Source: Dehalococcoidales bacterium
GTDB taxonomy: Bacteria; Chloroflexota; Dehalococcoidia; Dehalococcoidales; UBA2162
Direction: 5' to 3'
NCBI GenBank assembly: GCA_030690265.1
Contig: JAUYHA010000077.1
Span: forward strand, 22,794-86,793
DNA: 64,000 nt
Position 1 is the stretch's first letter. Every line of letters starts with the position of its first letter. Positions 41,710 through 50,747 of this stretch are shown here, piece by piece. A model generated the notes under the pieces. The model saw nothing but the letters and a program-made list of their open reading frames with translations. It made no database searches and was not told where the DNA came from. Position numbers and translations under genes: made by a program.

Positions 41710-44700
41710 ATGTTTCGTCCGGTAAGCAGTAAAGTGAGTTTTCCCCGGATTGAGGAGAAGCTCCTCGGCTGGTGGCAGGGGGAAAAAATTTACCAGAAAA
41801 GCCTGGAGCGGCGTAAGAGCTCCCCCCGTTTTGTCGTCTATGAAGGGCCGCCTACCGCCAATGGCAACCCGGGTATTCACCATGTCCTCTCCCGTATTTA
41901 TAAGGATGTTATCCCCCGCTATAAAGCAATGAAGGGCTACTGGACGCCTTTCATTGCCGGTTGGGATACCCACGGCTTGCCAGTGGAACTGGAGGTAGAA
42001 AAGCAGCTTGGCTTTTCCGGCAAGAAGGACATTGAGGATTTCGGTATTGATAAATTTAACCAGCGGTGCCGGGAGAGCGTTTTCAGTTACCTCAAGGAAT
42101 GGGAAGCCCTGACCGAGCGTATTGGTTTCTGGATTGATATGGATAACGCCTATATCACCATGAAGAACGAGTATATCGAGACTGTCTGGTGGGCGATAAA
42201 GCAGATGTGGGATAGGGGACTGGTATATCAGGGCTATAAAGTTACCCCCCACTGCCCCCGCTGCGGCACCTCCCTTAGCTCCCACGAGGTAGCCCTGGGC
42301 TACCAGGATGATACCGAAGACCCGTCTGTTTACATAAAGTTTAAGATAAACAAGGGCTCGGTGGGTGGTAAAGGAATACGCGGAAAACTTTTTGACCTTC
42401 TTCACTCTTCTGACAAACCAGCCTGCTTGCTTGCTTGGACAACTACCCCTTGGACACTGCCGGGTAATACTGCTCTAGCAGTGGCTCCTGAGGCTGAGTA
42501 TGCGGTGGTGGAAAGTGACCGGGAGTACCTGGTTATGGCCTCTTTGCTGGTCGGAGCTGTGGGACTGGATGGCTATCAAGTGGTGAAGAAGATAACCGGC
42601 AGCGACCTGGTGAATCTGGCTTATGAACCTCTTTTCAACCCTCATCACTTTGGTATAGAGCGGAGGCGTTTTCAAAATCACGGGGAACTCAAGCCGGAGG
42701 CGCCTGATAATGAGCTAACCTATCACGTTATTGCCACTGATTTTGTCTCGATGGAAGAAGGCACCGGCATTGTTCATATTGCCCCGGCTTACGGCGAGGC
42801 TGACTATCAAGCGGGGCAGGATGAAGGGCTGAACTTTGTTCATACGGTAGATTTGCAGGGGAAAATCACCGGCACCTATCCTTTTGCTGGTAAGTTTGTC
42901 AAAGACGCTGATAAAGATATTCTGGCTGATTTGGAGAAGAGGGGGCTGCTTTTCCGCAGCGAGACCATCCGCCATACCTACCCTTTCTGCTGGCGCTGCG
43001 GCACGCCCCTGCTCTACTATGCCAAGCAGACCTGGTATATACGGACGACGGCGGTAAAGGAAAACCTTATTGCCGGGAATAAAGAGATAAACTGGTACCC
43101 GGAGCACATCAAGGACGGGCGCTTTGGTGATTGGCTAAACAATAATGTGGACTGGGCGTTCTCCCGGGAAAGATACTGGGGGACGCCGCTACCTGTCTGG
43201 CAATGTGAATCCTGCGGGAGATACGAGTGTATCGGTGGTGTGGAGGAGTTGAAAGAGAAGGCTGGCTTTGCCGGCTTAAAGGAGCCTCTGGATTTGCACC
43301 GTCCCTTTGTTGATGAGTTGACCTTTGATTGTCCTGCGTGCGGGGCTAAAATGCGGCGGCTGCCGGAGGTGATTGACTGCTGGTTTGATTCCGGGGCAAT
43401 GCCGGTAGCCCAGCTTCACTACCCCTTTGAAAATAAAGAGCTGTTTGAAAAAGAGCTCAAGCAGGCGGACTATATCTGTGAGGCGGTTGACCAGACCCGC
43501 GGCTGGTTCTATAGCCTGCACGCCATCTCCACCCTGCTCTTTGACCGTCCCTGTTATAAGAATGTTATCTGCCTGGGGCATGTCCTGGACGCCAGGGGAG
43601 AGAAGATGAGCAAGACCAGGAATAATGTGATTGAGCCGGGAGCGATGATTAATAAATATGGTGCTGATGCCCTGCGCTGGTATTTCTTTACTTCGGCACC
43701 GGCGGGTAATGTGTACCGTTTCGATGAGAAGATGGTGCTTGAGGTAACCCGTCGCTTTCTCTTGACGCTATGGAATGTTTATTCCTTCTTTGTTACCTAC
43801 GCCAATATAGACCGCTTTACTCCAGACTCCAGACTCCAGACTCCTGACTCCAGACTCCTGACTCCAGAGCTATCGGAGCTTGACCGCTGGATTATTTCCG
43901 AGCTTAATCAGCTTATCATCGATGTCGATTCAGCTCTGGATGGGTATAACCCGACCGAGGCGGGGAGAAAGATAGAGGGCTTTGTTGACGGGCTGTCCAA
44001 CTGGTATGTGCGCCGGAGCCGGAGGCGCTTCTGGAAGAGCGAGAACGATGCCGATAAGCTGGCGGCATATAATACTCTTTATCAGTGCCTGGTGACTCTG
44101 TCAAAACTGATGTCGCCGCTTGCTCCCTTCCTGGCTGAGGAACTCTACCAGAACCTGGTAAGGTCTGTGTTTCCCGAAGCTCAGGAGAGCGTGCATATGG
44201 CTGATTTCCCTGTGGCTGATAAAAGCAAAATTGATAAACAATTAGCTGATGATGTCCGTTTGGTTATGGAGGTATCAAGTACAGGGCGAGCGGCGCGTAG
44301 TAAAGCCGGTATTAAGGTTCGACAGCCATTAGCCCATGCAGTTGTTAATGTTCACGGAACCAGCGAGGAAAGAAGCTTGGAAAGATTTAAGTCACAAATA
44401 TTAGAAGAGCTGAACGTTAAAGATATAATACTTAAAGGATATATAGATGTGGCGAAACTAGATGTGGATGTATCCGGTTACGTAGTCGCTGGTGTTGAAG
44501 AAAGGCGACTAGAACATGATCTGGAGCAAAAAGGGGGGTCTATCCTAGTTGGTGTTCACTTAGTGGCAGTACCTACTAATATTTCGCCGGAGCTTGAGGC
44601 GGAGGGGATGGCACGGGAAATTGTGCACCGCTTGCAGACGATGCGCCGCTCGGCTGACTTTGATATTGCCGACCATATAGAGACTTATTATCAGGGTGAT

Positions 44701-44880
44701 GATTACATCAGGGAAGTGATGGGAGATAAGGGACTTGCCGCTTATATCAGGCAGGAAACTCTCTCTGATAAGCTTGTTGAAAGGCTGCCGGAAGAGGTTG
44801 ACTTCAGGGAAAGCTACAAATTAAACGGCCACGAGGTGCTGCTGGGAGTGAAAAGGTTCACCTTGAAAGGTTCACCTTGA
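41710..44880 (+). CDS. ileS: Isoleucyl-tRNA synthetase
   Basis: 1056 residues. Class I signatures GIHH (55-58, the HIGH equivalent) and KMSK (632-635), a C-rich RWCGTPLLYYAKQTWY-type editing/linker region (here CWRCGTPLLYY), and an anticodon domain are all present. It is of the eukaryote-like IleS2 length. Residues about 703-719 (TPDSRLQTPDSRLLTPE) are read from an intragenic ACTCCAG repeat. At the 3' end a 14-base tandem duplication, AGGTTCACCTTGAA twice, supplies the stop; without it the frame would run ten codons further. Confidence 0.96.
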   Translation: MFRPVSSKVSFPRIEEKLLGWWQGEKIYQKSLERRKSSPRFVVYEGPPTANGNPGIHHVLSRIYKDVIPRYKAMKGYWTPFIAGWDTHGLPVELEVEKQLGFSGKKDIEDFGIDKFNQRCRESVFSYLKEWEALTERIGFWIDMDNAYITMKNEYIETVWWAIKQMWDRGLVYQGYKVTPHCPRCGTSLSSHEVALGYQDDTEDPSVYIKFKINKGSVGGKGIRGKLFDLLHSSDKPACLLAWTTTPWTLPGNTALAVAPEAEYAVVESDREYLVMASLLVGAVGLDGYQVVKKITGSDLVNLAYEPLFNPHHFGIERRRFQNHGELKPEAPDNELTYHVIATDFVSMEEGTGIVHIAPAYGEADYQAGQDEGLNFVHTVDLQGKITGTYPFAGKFVKDADKDILADLEKRGLLFRSETIRHTYPFCWRCGTPLLYYAKQTWYIRTTAVKENLIAGNKEINWYPEHIKDGRFGDWLNNNVDWAFSRERYWGTPLPVWQCESCGRYECIGGVEELKEKAGFAGLKEPLDLHRPFVDELTFDCPACGAKMRRLPEVIDCWFDSGAMPVAQLHYPFENKELFEKELKQADYICEAVDQTRGWFYSLHAISTLLFDRPCYKNVICLGHVLDARGEKMSKTRNNVIEPGAMINKYGADALRWYFFTSAPAGNVYRFDEKMVLEVTRRFLLTLWNVYSFFVTYANIDRFTPDSRLQTPDSRLLTPELSELDRWIISELNQLIIDVDSALDGYNPTEAGRKIEGFVDGLSNWYVRRSRRRFWKSENDADKLAAYNTLYQCLVTLSKLMSPLAPFLAEELYQNLVRSVFPEAQESVHMADFPVADKSKIDKQLADDVRLVMEVSSTGRAARSKAGIKVRQPLAHAVVNVHGTSEERSLERFKSQILEELNVKDIILKGYIDVAKLDVDVSGYVVAGVEERRLEHDLEQKGGSILVGVHLVAVPTNISPELEAEGMAREIVHRLQTMRRSADFDIADHIETYYQGDDYIREVMGDKGLAAYIRQETLSDKLVERLPEEVDFRESYKLNGHEVLLGVKRFTLKGSP
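43819..43868 (+). repeat. In-frame ACTCCAG/ACTCCTG tandem repeat inside ileS
   Basis: Seven imperfect seven-base units (ACTCCAG or ACTCCTG). Seven bases times three makes a seven-codon period, read as PDSRLQT and PDSRLLT. It lies between the catalytic and anticodon domains just before ELDRWI. Confidence 0.85.
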
Positions 44881-44889
44881 AAGGCTGGA

Positions 44890-46014
44890 CTAGGGGGCTG
44901 GCGGTCTTTCAATAAGGGTGGTTGAAGTGGTATTCCTGGAATTGCCCCGCCAGTAGACTATGTCCACCTGCTGTCCCACTTCAGCCAGTCGTATCGCCTG
45001 TATCAAATCGTCAACCGTGTTTATCTCTTTACCTTCAAATTGAACGATGACATCCTCTGCCTGTAAGCCGGCTGACCCCGCCGGGCTATCGGCAACCACC
45101 TCCACCAGAAAGGCGCCTTTATCAACTTCCAGTCCAAACCTTTCCACCGCAAACTTGTCCACAGTATAAAGGCTCACGCCAAGCCAGGGGTGAACAGCAC
45201 GGCCGGTATTAATCAGCTGCTGGATAACAGGCAGGGCTATCTCGGAACTTATGGCGAAGCCGGTAGCTTCCACCTCCACTGCCGCCAGCTTGGCACTGGT
45301 GATGCCCACCACCTCCCCTGCCATATTCACCAGTGGCCCACCGCTGTTTCCCGGGTTGATAGCCGCATCAGTCTCAATAAGCCCGTAGAGCTGCTGGTTC
45401 CGGTCGACCACCACCGAAACATCCTGACGGCTGACGATACCCTGCGTGGCTCTTATTCCCTCCCCCAGGGAGTTACCGATGGCGACCACCCAGTCGCCAA
45501 CCCTCATTATGGAGGAGTCACCGACTTTAGCTGCCGGCAGGTTTTCAGCATCAATCTTAAGCACGGCTAAATCGGTTAGCGGGTCAGCACCGACCACCCG
45601 GGCGGTAAAAGGTCGGCCATCATCAAGGATTACAGTAATGGTCTTGGCCCCTTCGATGACGTGATTGTTGGTGACGATATAGCCGTCCTGACTGATAATC
45701 CATCCTGAGCCAGCCGCTTCCTGGGTGCTTGGTCGGTTAAAAATGATGGTAACTACCTCAGTATTGATGGCGACTACTGATGGCTTAACCGAGGTAACGA
45801 CATCAGCAATGCTGGGTAATATCGGTGCCTGGCTGACGGCAGGCGGTATTGCCCGCTCAGAATCATTGGAGTGAGTATTCTCGGTGACGGGAGGGGAAGT
45901 GGGTGGGGGAGTCTGGCCGCCTAAATCAGGCAAAACATTACAGCCGGCGCTCCAGGCAAGAGAAAAAATGAGAATTAGAGAAAGAGCTGTGTTTCTTATA
46001 CTTATCCTGTTCAT
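44890..46014 (-). CDS. HtrA/DegP-like serine protease, lipoprotein with one PDZ domain
   Basis: 374 residues. A signal peptide with lipobox WSAGC (C25), then a Pro/Thr-rich linker (30-70). The trypsin-like domain has H118 (TNNHVIEG), D148 (LTDLAVLK) and S224 (NPGNSGGPL). One PDZ domain follows (PWLGVSLY ... AGLQAEDVIVQFEGKEI). It degrades or refolds damaged proteins outside the cytoplasmic membrane. ATG start; the gene ends ten bases from convergent ileS. Confidence 0.93.
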   Translation of the reverse strand: MNRISIRNTALSLILIFSLAWSAGCNVLPDLGGQTPPPTSPPVTENTHSNDSERAIPPAVSQAPILPSIADVVTSVKPSVVAINTEVVTIIFNRPSTQEAAGSGWIISQDGYIVTNNHVIEGAKTITVILDDGRPFTARVVGADPLTDLAVLKIDAENLPAAKVGDSSIMRVGDWVVAIGNSLGEGIRATQGIVSRQDVSVVVDRNQQLYGLIETDAAINPGNSGGPLVNMAGEVVGITSAKLAAVEVEATGFAISSEIALPVIQQLINTGRAVHPWLGVSLYTVDKFAVERFGLEVDKGAFLVEVVADSPAGSAGLQAEDVIVQFEGKEINTVDDLIQAIRLAEVGQQVDIVYWRGNSRNTTSTTLIERPPAP

Positions 46015-46057
46015 TACAGTTTATTCTAGCATATCAGAAAGATGTTAAGAAATAATT

Positions 46058-46087
46058 AAGGGGGCTGGATGTGACTTCAGCCCCCTT
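46058..46087 (-). terminator. Terminator after trpB2
   Basis: AAGGGGGCTG (46058-46067) and CAGCCCCCTT (46078-46087) form a perfect ten-base stem with a ten-base loop, followed on the minus strand by TTAATTATTT. It is 24 bases past the trpB2 stop and before the htrA-like gene. Confidence 0.85.
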
Positions 46088-46110
46088 ATATTAGTATATA
46101 ATAGGTGCCA

Positions 46111-47478
46111 TTATGTACCGGGTACCTTGGGTAAGTGAGCCAGCGTCTCTTTGACCTTTTCTTCGGGATACTCGTAATCCTGCATCCTGCCCGAGAGGTA
46201 CTCGTCGTAGGCAGCCAGGTCGAAGTGCCCGTGCCCGCTGTGAGCTATCAGGATAGTCTTTGATTCGCCTGATTCCTTGCACTTAAGGGCTTCATCTATA
46301 GCTACCCTCAGGTCATGACACGGCTCAGGGCCGGTAATAATACCCTCGGTGCGGGCAAACAGCACCCCGGCTTCGAAGGTAGCCACCTGGGGTACTGCCC
46401 TGGCTTCAATTAAGCCCAGATTGTACAGGTGGCAGACGATGGGTGCCATGCCATGGTAACGAAGACCACCGGCGTGCACCGGCGGGGGTATAAAGTCATG
46501 CCCCAGGGTATGCATTTTAAGCAGGGGGGTAAGGCCAGCCTGGTCGCCGAAGTCGTAGGCATAGGGTCCTTTGGTCAGCGTGGGGGCAGCCGTAGGCTCG
46601 ACACAGATGACGCGCAGGTCCGGCTTTTTGCCACTGAACTTGTCTCTGAGCCAGGGCAGGAACTGCCCGGCGAAGTTTGAGCCACCCCCCACGCAGCCGA
46701 CAATAATATCGGGATAGGCATCTGCCATCTCCATTTGCTTGATTGTTTCCTCGCCGATAATGGTCTGGTGGAGCAGGACATGGTTGAGGCAGCTGCCTAT
46801 TGAATAATGAGTATCGTCACGGGTGGCGGCATCCTCTATTGCCTCGCTGATGGAGATACCCAGGCTGCCGGTGGTATCTGGGTCTTTAGCCAGAATATCC
46901 CGTCCTGCTTTGGTATCCCGGCTGGGACTGGGTACAACCTGGGCACCCCAGGTCTCCATCAGAATGCGGCGGTATGGCTTCTGTTCGTAGCTGACCTTGA
47001 CCATGTAGACTTTCAACTCAATACCGAAAAACATACAGCCCATAGCCAGTGCGCTGCCCCACTGCCCGGCGCCGGTCTCGGTGGTTATTCGTTTGATGCC
47101 TTCTTGCTTGTTGTAGTAAGCCTGGGCGACGGCCGTGTTCGGCTTATGGCTTCCCGCCTGGCTGGTGCCTTCGTATTTGTAGAAAATCTTAGCCGGCGTA
47201 TCCAGGGCTTTCTCCAGCCGGAAAGCCCGGTGCAGCACCGTGGGCCTCCAGGTGCGGTAAATCGCCTGCACTTTCTCAGGGATTTCATAGTACCGGTCCT
47301 GTCCCATCTCCTGCTTGATAAGCTCCATGGGGAAGAGAGGAGCCAGGTCTTCAGGTTTTGGCGGTTGTCCTGTTGCCGGGTGCAGTGGTGGGGGGAGCGG
47401 CTCGGGTAGGTCAGGCAGGACATTATACCAGTGAGTCGGCATGTCCTTCTGGTCAAGAAAAAACATTGCTCTCTCCAT
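46111..47478 (-). CDS. trpB2: Tryptophan synthase beta-like protein, TrpB2 type
   Basis: 455 residues. The PLP lysine lies in [10 protein letters not shown], with TETGAGQWG and CVGGGSNF for cofactor and phosphate binding. The long N-terminus ([17 protein letters not shown]) and the [18 protein letters not shown] segment mark the TrpB2 subgroup, which works without TrpA and often serves indole salvage. No trpA or other trp gene is adjacent. I set the start at ATG 47478 behind GAGGAGG rather than further upstream. Confidence 0.93.
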   Translation of the reverse strand: MERAMFFLDQKDMPTHWYNVLPDLPEPLPPPLHPATGQPPKPEDLAPLFPMELIKQEMGQDRYYEIPEKVQAIYRTWRPTVLHRAFRLEKALDTPAKIFYKYEGTSQAGSHKPNTAVAQAYYNKQEGIKRITTETGAGQWGSALAMGCMFFGIELKVYMVKVSYEQKPYRRILMETWGAQVVPSPSRDTKAGRDILAKDPDTTGSLGISISEAIEDAATRDDTHYSIGSCLNHVLLHQTIIGEETIKQMEMADAYPDIIVGCVGGGSNFAGQFLPWLRDKFSGKKPDLRVICVEPTAAPTLTKGPYAYDFGDQAGLTPLLKMHTLGHDFIPPPVHAGGLRYHGMAPIVCHLYNLGLIEARAVPQVATFEAGVLFARTEGIITGPEPCHDLRVAIDEALKCKESGESKTILIAHSGHGHFDLAAYDEYLSGRMQDYEYPEEKVKETLAHLPKVPGT

Positions 47479-47800
47479 TTTGCCTCCTCTTATTTTGGGC
47501 TTTTCTCTTAAGAACCGCTGTTGAACCTTCAATATAATCTATCTCCTGTGATTTGTCAAAAGAACCGCTGCTCTGAGAATCGTTTAACAACAATATGTTA
47601 TTGCGAGGGCGAAGCCCTCGGGACTTCGGCATTCACTCTGACATATCGGAACGAGTGAGCTCAGTCGAACGCTGAACTCGGGCCTCGGACTGAAGGCTCG
47701 GCCTGAAGGCTGAAGCCTTCTGCGAATGGCTCGCAATGACAAAGGAATTCTTAAACAGCCGTGGCTCCGGCTCTTGACTCTCAGCTATAGCAAATGGTAA
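47479..47800. repeat. Gap with nested R-A and R-C repeats (about 47583-47756)
   Basis: AATATGTTATTGCGAGGGCG (R-A left arm) is interrupted by R-C modules (CGGAACGAGTGAGCTCAG, GGACTGAAGGCTCGGCCTG). It ends GGCTCGCAATGACAAAGG and TTCTTAAACAGCC (R-A right arm and border). The right arm matches the copy after elp3 almost exactly. No gene is seen. Confidence 0.8.
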
Positions 47801-47806
47801 AATCTT

Positions 47807-47834
47807 TTGTTTCGTGGCAATTCTGTGCTATTAT
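47807..47834 (+). promoter_or_regulatory. Promoter of the rplU operon
   Basis: TTGTTT (47807-47812), 16-base spacer, TATTAT (47829-47834), 30 bases before the rplU ATG. Confidence 0.55.
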
Positions 47835-47863
47835 ATAGGTAACTGGTGTAAGCGAGGTTAAAG

Positions 47864-48178
47864 ATGCACGCCGTTGTGGAAATCGCTGGCAAGCAATATA
47901 AGGTAGCCGCTGGCGAAGTTATAGAGGTAGACCGTCTGGACGTGGCTCAAGGGGGGACCGTTGAGTTGGAAAAGGTATTGCTTCTCGCCGATGATGGTAA
48001 GGTAACTGTAGGTACTCCTACTGTTGAGGGGGCGAAGGTTATGGCTACTTCGCTGGGAGAGGGCAAAGGTAAGAAGGTGATTGTTCTCAAGTATAAGCCT
48101 AAGGTGCGCTACCGTAAAAAGACGGGGCACCGTCAGCTTTATACCAGGCTGTCTATAGATAAGATAGTTGAGCCATAA
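47864..48178 (+). CDS. rplU: 50S ribosomal protein L21
   Basis: 104 residues: MHAVVEIAGKQYKV at the start and KVIVLKYKPKVRYRKKTGHRQ at the end are typical L21. AGCGAGG precedes the ATG. It leads the L21-L27-L31 cluster. Confidence 0.95.
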   Translation: MHAVVEIAGKQYKVAAGEVIEVDRLDVAQGGTVELEKVLLLADDGKVTVGTPTVEGAKVMATSLGEGKGKKVIVLKYKPKVRYRKKTGHRQLYTRLSIDKIVEP

Positions 48179-48199
48179 GCAAAGAAATAATTGAATCAG

Positions 48200-48275
48200 G
48201 AAGGCTGTTTAGTAATTTGACCTGTCATTGCGGGCTCTTCTATAAGGACTCTTCGCAATGACAATTGAGCGGTCT
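48200..48275. repeat. Short R-A copy between rplU and rpmA
   Basis: GGCTGTTTAGTAATTTGACC and TGTCATTGCGGGCTC, answered by TTCGCAATGACA and GAGCGGTCTC. It lies inside a ribosomal protein operon. Confidence 0.8.
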
Positions 48276-48298
48276 CTAGGACAAGGGAGGTAAGGAAA

Positions 48299-48562
48299 GT
48301 GGCCCATAAAAAAGGAGGGGGACGAACCAAAAACGGTCGCGATAGTCAAGCAAAGCGTCTCGGCGTGAAAAGGTATGCCGGAGAGAGGGTTAATGCCGGA
48401 ACGATACTGGTCCGGCAGAGAGGCACCCGCCTTCATCCGGGCAGCAATGTTGGGGTTGGGAGGGATTACACCCTGTTTGCCCTGATTGACGGTAGCGTTA
48501 AATTTGAGCCTGCCAGCAATAACCGGAGGAAGGTCAGCGTTTACGCTGGACAAAACTTATGA
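48299..48562 (+). CDS. rpmA: 50S ribosomal protein L27
   Basis: 87 residues: [24 protein letters not shown] is recognised in two parts as the L27 N-terminus, which begins directly with Ala after the initiator and has no cleaved extension. GTG start with GGAGG upstream. The stop overlaps the rpmE ATG (ATGA). Confidence 0.95.
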   Translation: MAHKKGGGRTKNGRDSQAKRLGVKRYAGERVNAGTILVRQRGTRLHPGSNVGVGRDYTLFALIDGSVKFEPASNNRRKVSVYAGQNL

Positions 48563-48765
48563 AGGATAAGCTTCATCCCAAGTATTATGAAGATGCTCAG
48601 GTAGTTTGTGCCTGCGGTAATACTTTCACTACCGGTGCCACCAAGAAACTGATGAAGGTGGAGGTATGCAGTAAGTGCCATCCATTCTTTACCGGGGAAC
48701 GGAGGATGATGGACACCGAGGGGCGGGTGGAACGCTTCAGGCGGCGCTACAAGATGAGCGCCTAG
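48559..48765 (+). CDS. rpmE: 50S ribosomal protein L31, zinc-binding type
   Basis: 68 residues. [19 protein letters not shown] and [16 protein letters not shown] give the four cysteines of the zinc form (C16-x-C18 and C36-x2-C39 by count from the visible spacing). Overlaps rpmA by four bases. A strong terminator follows 54 bases later. Confidence 0.94.
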   Translation: MKDKLHPKYYEDAQVVCACGNTFTTGATKKLMKVEVCSKCHPFFTGERRMMDTEGRVERFRRRYKMSA

Positions 48766-48819
48766 GCTGCGGGAAGAGTGACCTCGCGGTAGGATTCAAC
48801 GGGTAAATATAGCCAATCA

Positions 48820-48845
48820 GGGGAGCGGCTTATTGCACGCTCCCC
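48820..48845 (+). terminator. Terminator of the rplU-rpmA-rpmE operon
   Basis: GGGGAGCG (48820-48827) pairs with CGCTCCCC (48838-48845), followed by TTTGGTTTGTCT. Confidence 0.8.
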
Positions 48846-49369
48846 TTTGGTTTGTCTCGCCTGGTCTCAAAAGTCATTGTTATGAAAATAGACTAGTTTG
48901 TCATTCCGGCCCCGTATCAGGTACGGGATAAACTCCAGCCGGAATCCAGAAAGCGTAACTATCCCTACCCCTCCTGGATTCCGTGTCAAGCACGGAATGA
49001 CAGGGACTTTGAAGCAGAGCACTCGTATTTTCATACTTTGTGGTGCCCTTGTAAATGGGCATGATAGATTCTGAGGAGCTAACTCGTTCCGACTTGCCTC
49101 GACTCGTTCCGATAAGTCAGAGTGAACAAGCTCGGAGCAGGTTATCGTCTTCAGACCGAGTTCAGACTTCAGGCCGAGCCTTCAGTCCGAGGACCGAGGT
49201 CAGAGTGAACTCGTTCCGATTATCGTCAGAGTGAACGAAGTGAACGTGCTCAGAATGACAGGAAGCGAATGGTTCACCCTGAAGGGTTCAGCCCGAGTTC
49301 ACCCCGAGGGGTTCTCCCTGAAGGGCTCAGGATGACCTGAATCAGCACTTGTTTCTAAAGGGGGCTAGC
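48846..49369. repeat. Composite repeat region, no gene
   Basis: About 520 bases. First a palindrome with TGTCATTCCGG and CGGAATGACAGGG ends containing GTATCAGGTACGGGATAAAC and CCTGGATTCCGTGTCAAGC (48897-49004). Then an R-C string (49081-49256) nearly identical to the one at 16085 but lacking its TTACCTGTAGCGAGG module and one tandem unit. Then R-B text with TTCACCCTGAAGGG and TTCACCCCGAGGGG (49270-49335). Confidence 0.85.
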
Positions 49370-50257
49370 TTGGCGGAGAGGGTTTATTACGGGGGGCAGG
49401 CGGTTATCGAGGGAGTGATGATGAGGGGGCAGAAAGCGGCCGCGGTTGCCGTTCGCCGCCCTGACGGAGAGCTGGCTATAGATATCCAGCCATTATCCCG
49501 TCTCTACACTGGCTGGCTGAGGAAAGTGCCTTTTGCCCGCGGTATTATTGTCCTGCTTGAGACCCTGGTTCTGGGCACCAGGGCTTTGCTCTACTCGGCG
49601 AACCAGTCTCTAGAGGGGGAGGACGAGGAGATTTCAAGGGGGCTAATCTGGCTTACTCTGCTGGGGAGCCTGGTCTTTGCCGTTTTCCTCTTCTTTATTG
49701 TCCCTCTCCTGCTGACCGGGCTGCTTAATATCAAGTCATCCCTGCTCTTTAATCTGGCAGATGGTCTAATCCGGGTAGCTATTTTTATTGCCTATCTTAA
49801 GCTGACGGCAATGATGCCTGATATCAGGCGGGTATTTGCTTATCACGGTGCCGAGCATAAGGTGGTAAATGCCTATGAGTCCGGTCTTCCCCTAGAATTG
49901 GAGGCAGCTAAAGGATGCAGCAAGGCGCATGTACGCTGCGGCACCAGTTTTTTGTTTGTTGTGGTAATTATCTCTGTTTTTGTTTTTGCACTGGTCGGTG
50001 TGCATTCGGTAGGGTTAATGGTGCTGTCACGAATTCTGCTCGTGCCGTTGATTGCTTCTCTTGCCTATGAGGTTATCTATTTCGGCGGCAGGCATAGCTA
50101 TAACGGGTTGGTCAGGGCTGTTCTTACCCCGGGGTTATGGCTCCAGGCGCTTACGACCAGAGAACCTGATGACAAGCAGCTGGAGGTGGCTCTGGCGGCT
50201 ATGGAGAAAATAGTAGAAACCGACGAAGCGGGGGAAACAGTTCAGCCTGTCACCTGA
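49370..50257 (+). CDS. DUF1385 family membrane protein
   Basis: 295 residues. YYGGQAVIEGVMMRGQK opens the family, AYHGAEHKVVNAYESG holds its conserved His/Glu cluster, and GGRHSYNGLVRAVLTPGLWLQ its end. Several hydrophobic helices lie in the middle. Function unknown, though the gene often neighbours rpmE and prfA in bacteria, as here rpmE. The TTG at 49370 is five bases past AAGGGGG; TTG 49349 extends the frame but into repeat-adjacent sequence. Confidence 0.88.
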   Translation: MAERVYYGGQAVIEGVMMRGQKAAAVAVRRPDGELAIDIQPLSRLYTGWLRKVPFARGIIVLLETLVLGTRALLYSANQSLEGEDEEISRGLIWLTLLGSLVFAVFLFFIVPLLLTGLLNIKSSLLFNLADGLIRVAIFIAYLKLTAMMPDIRRVFAYHGAEHKVVNAYESGLPLELEAAKGCSKAHVRCGTSFLFVVVIISVFVFALVGVHSVGLMVLSRILLVPLIASLAYEVIYFGGRHSYNGLVRAVLTPGLWLQALTTREPDDKQLEVALAAMEKIVETDEAGETVQPVT

Positions 50258-50269
50258 TGGTTTGATGGT

Positions 50270-50593
50270 TCACTCTTTTACGGCTATCTGCTGAAAGAAG
50301 CATGACCTGTTGCCGGTGTGACAAACCGGGCCGGTGGGGCGGGCCTTAACCAGGATGGTATCACTATCGCAATCTTTCCATATTGATTCTATCTTGATAC
50401 GATTGCCCGAGGTTTCTCCCTTGTGCCATAGCTCCTGCCGGCTGCGGCTGTAAAACCACACCTCATCGCCGGATAAGGTCAGGTTCAGGGCTTCTTTATC
50501 CATATAGCCCAGCATCAGCACCTCGCCGCTATCGGCATCCTGAATGATAGCCGGTATCAGTCCTTTGTCCTTAAACTCCAGATTGTCTGTCAA
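50270..50593 (-). CDS. hisI: Phosphoribosyl-AMP cyclohydrolase
   Basis: 107 residues: LMLGYMDKEALNLTL, FYSRSRQELWHKGETSGN, CDSDTILVKARPTGPVCHTG, and RSCFF carry the zinc and magnesium ligands. It opens the purine ring of PR-AMP in histidine synthesis. Only the HisI domain is present; HisE is not fused and no other his gene is in the window. TTG start behind GGGAG. Confidence 0.94.
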   Translation of the reverse strand: MTDNLEFKDKGLIPAIIQDADSGEVLMLGYMDKEALNLTLSGDEVWFYSRSRQELWHKGETSGNRIKIESIWKDCDSDTILVKARPTGPVCHTGNRSCFFQQIAVKE

Positions 50594-50612
50594 CTCTGAC
50601 TCCCTTTCTCGA

Positions 50613-50742
50613 GACTGTTTAACAGTGTCATTCTCGGGCTTGACCCGAGAATCTAGCCCCCCACTTCTCTCCTGGATTCCAGCTACCGTATCAAGTACGG
50701 GACAAGCTTCGCTGGAATGACACTTGATTATTGTTAAACACC
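50613..50742. repeat. R-A-bordered palindrome with TGTCATTCTCGGG core
   Basis: GAGACTGTTTAACAG opens, TGTCATTCTCGGGCTTGACC and CCGAGAATC form an inner hairpin, GGATTCCAGC and GCTGGAATGACA another, and TTGTTAAACACCC closes. The outer arms match other R-A copies. Confidence 0.8.
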
Positions 50743-50747
50743 CTCAA

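Noticed and set aside
41600..41712. T-box leader before ileS
   Set aside because: ileS starts two bases after the jag stop, leaving no room for a leader.
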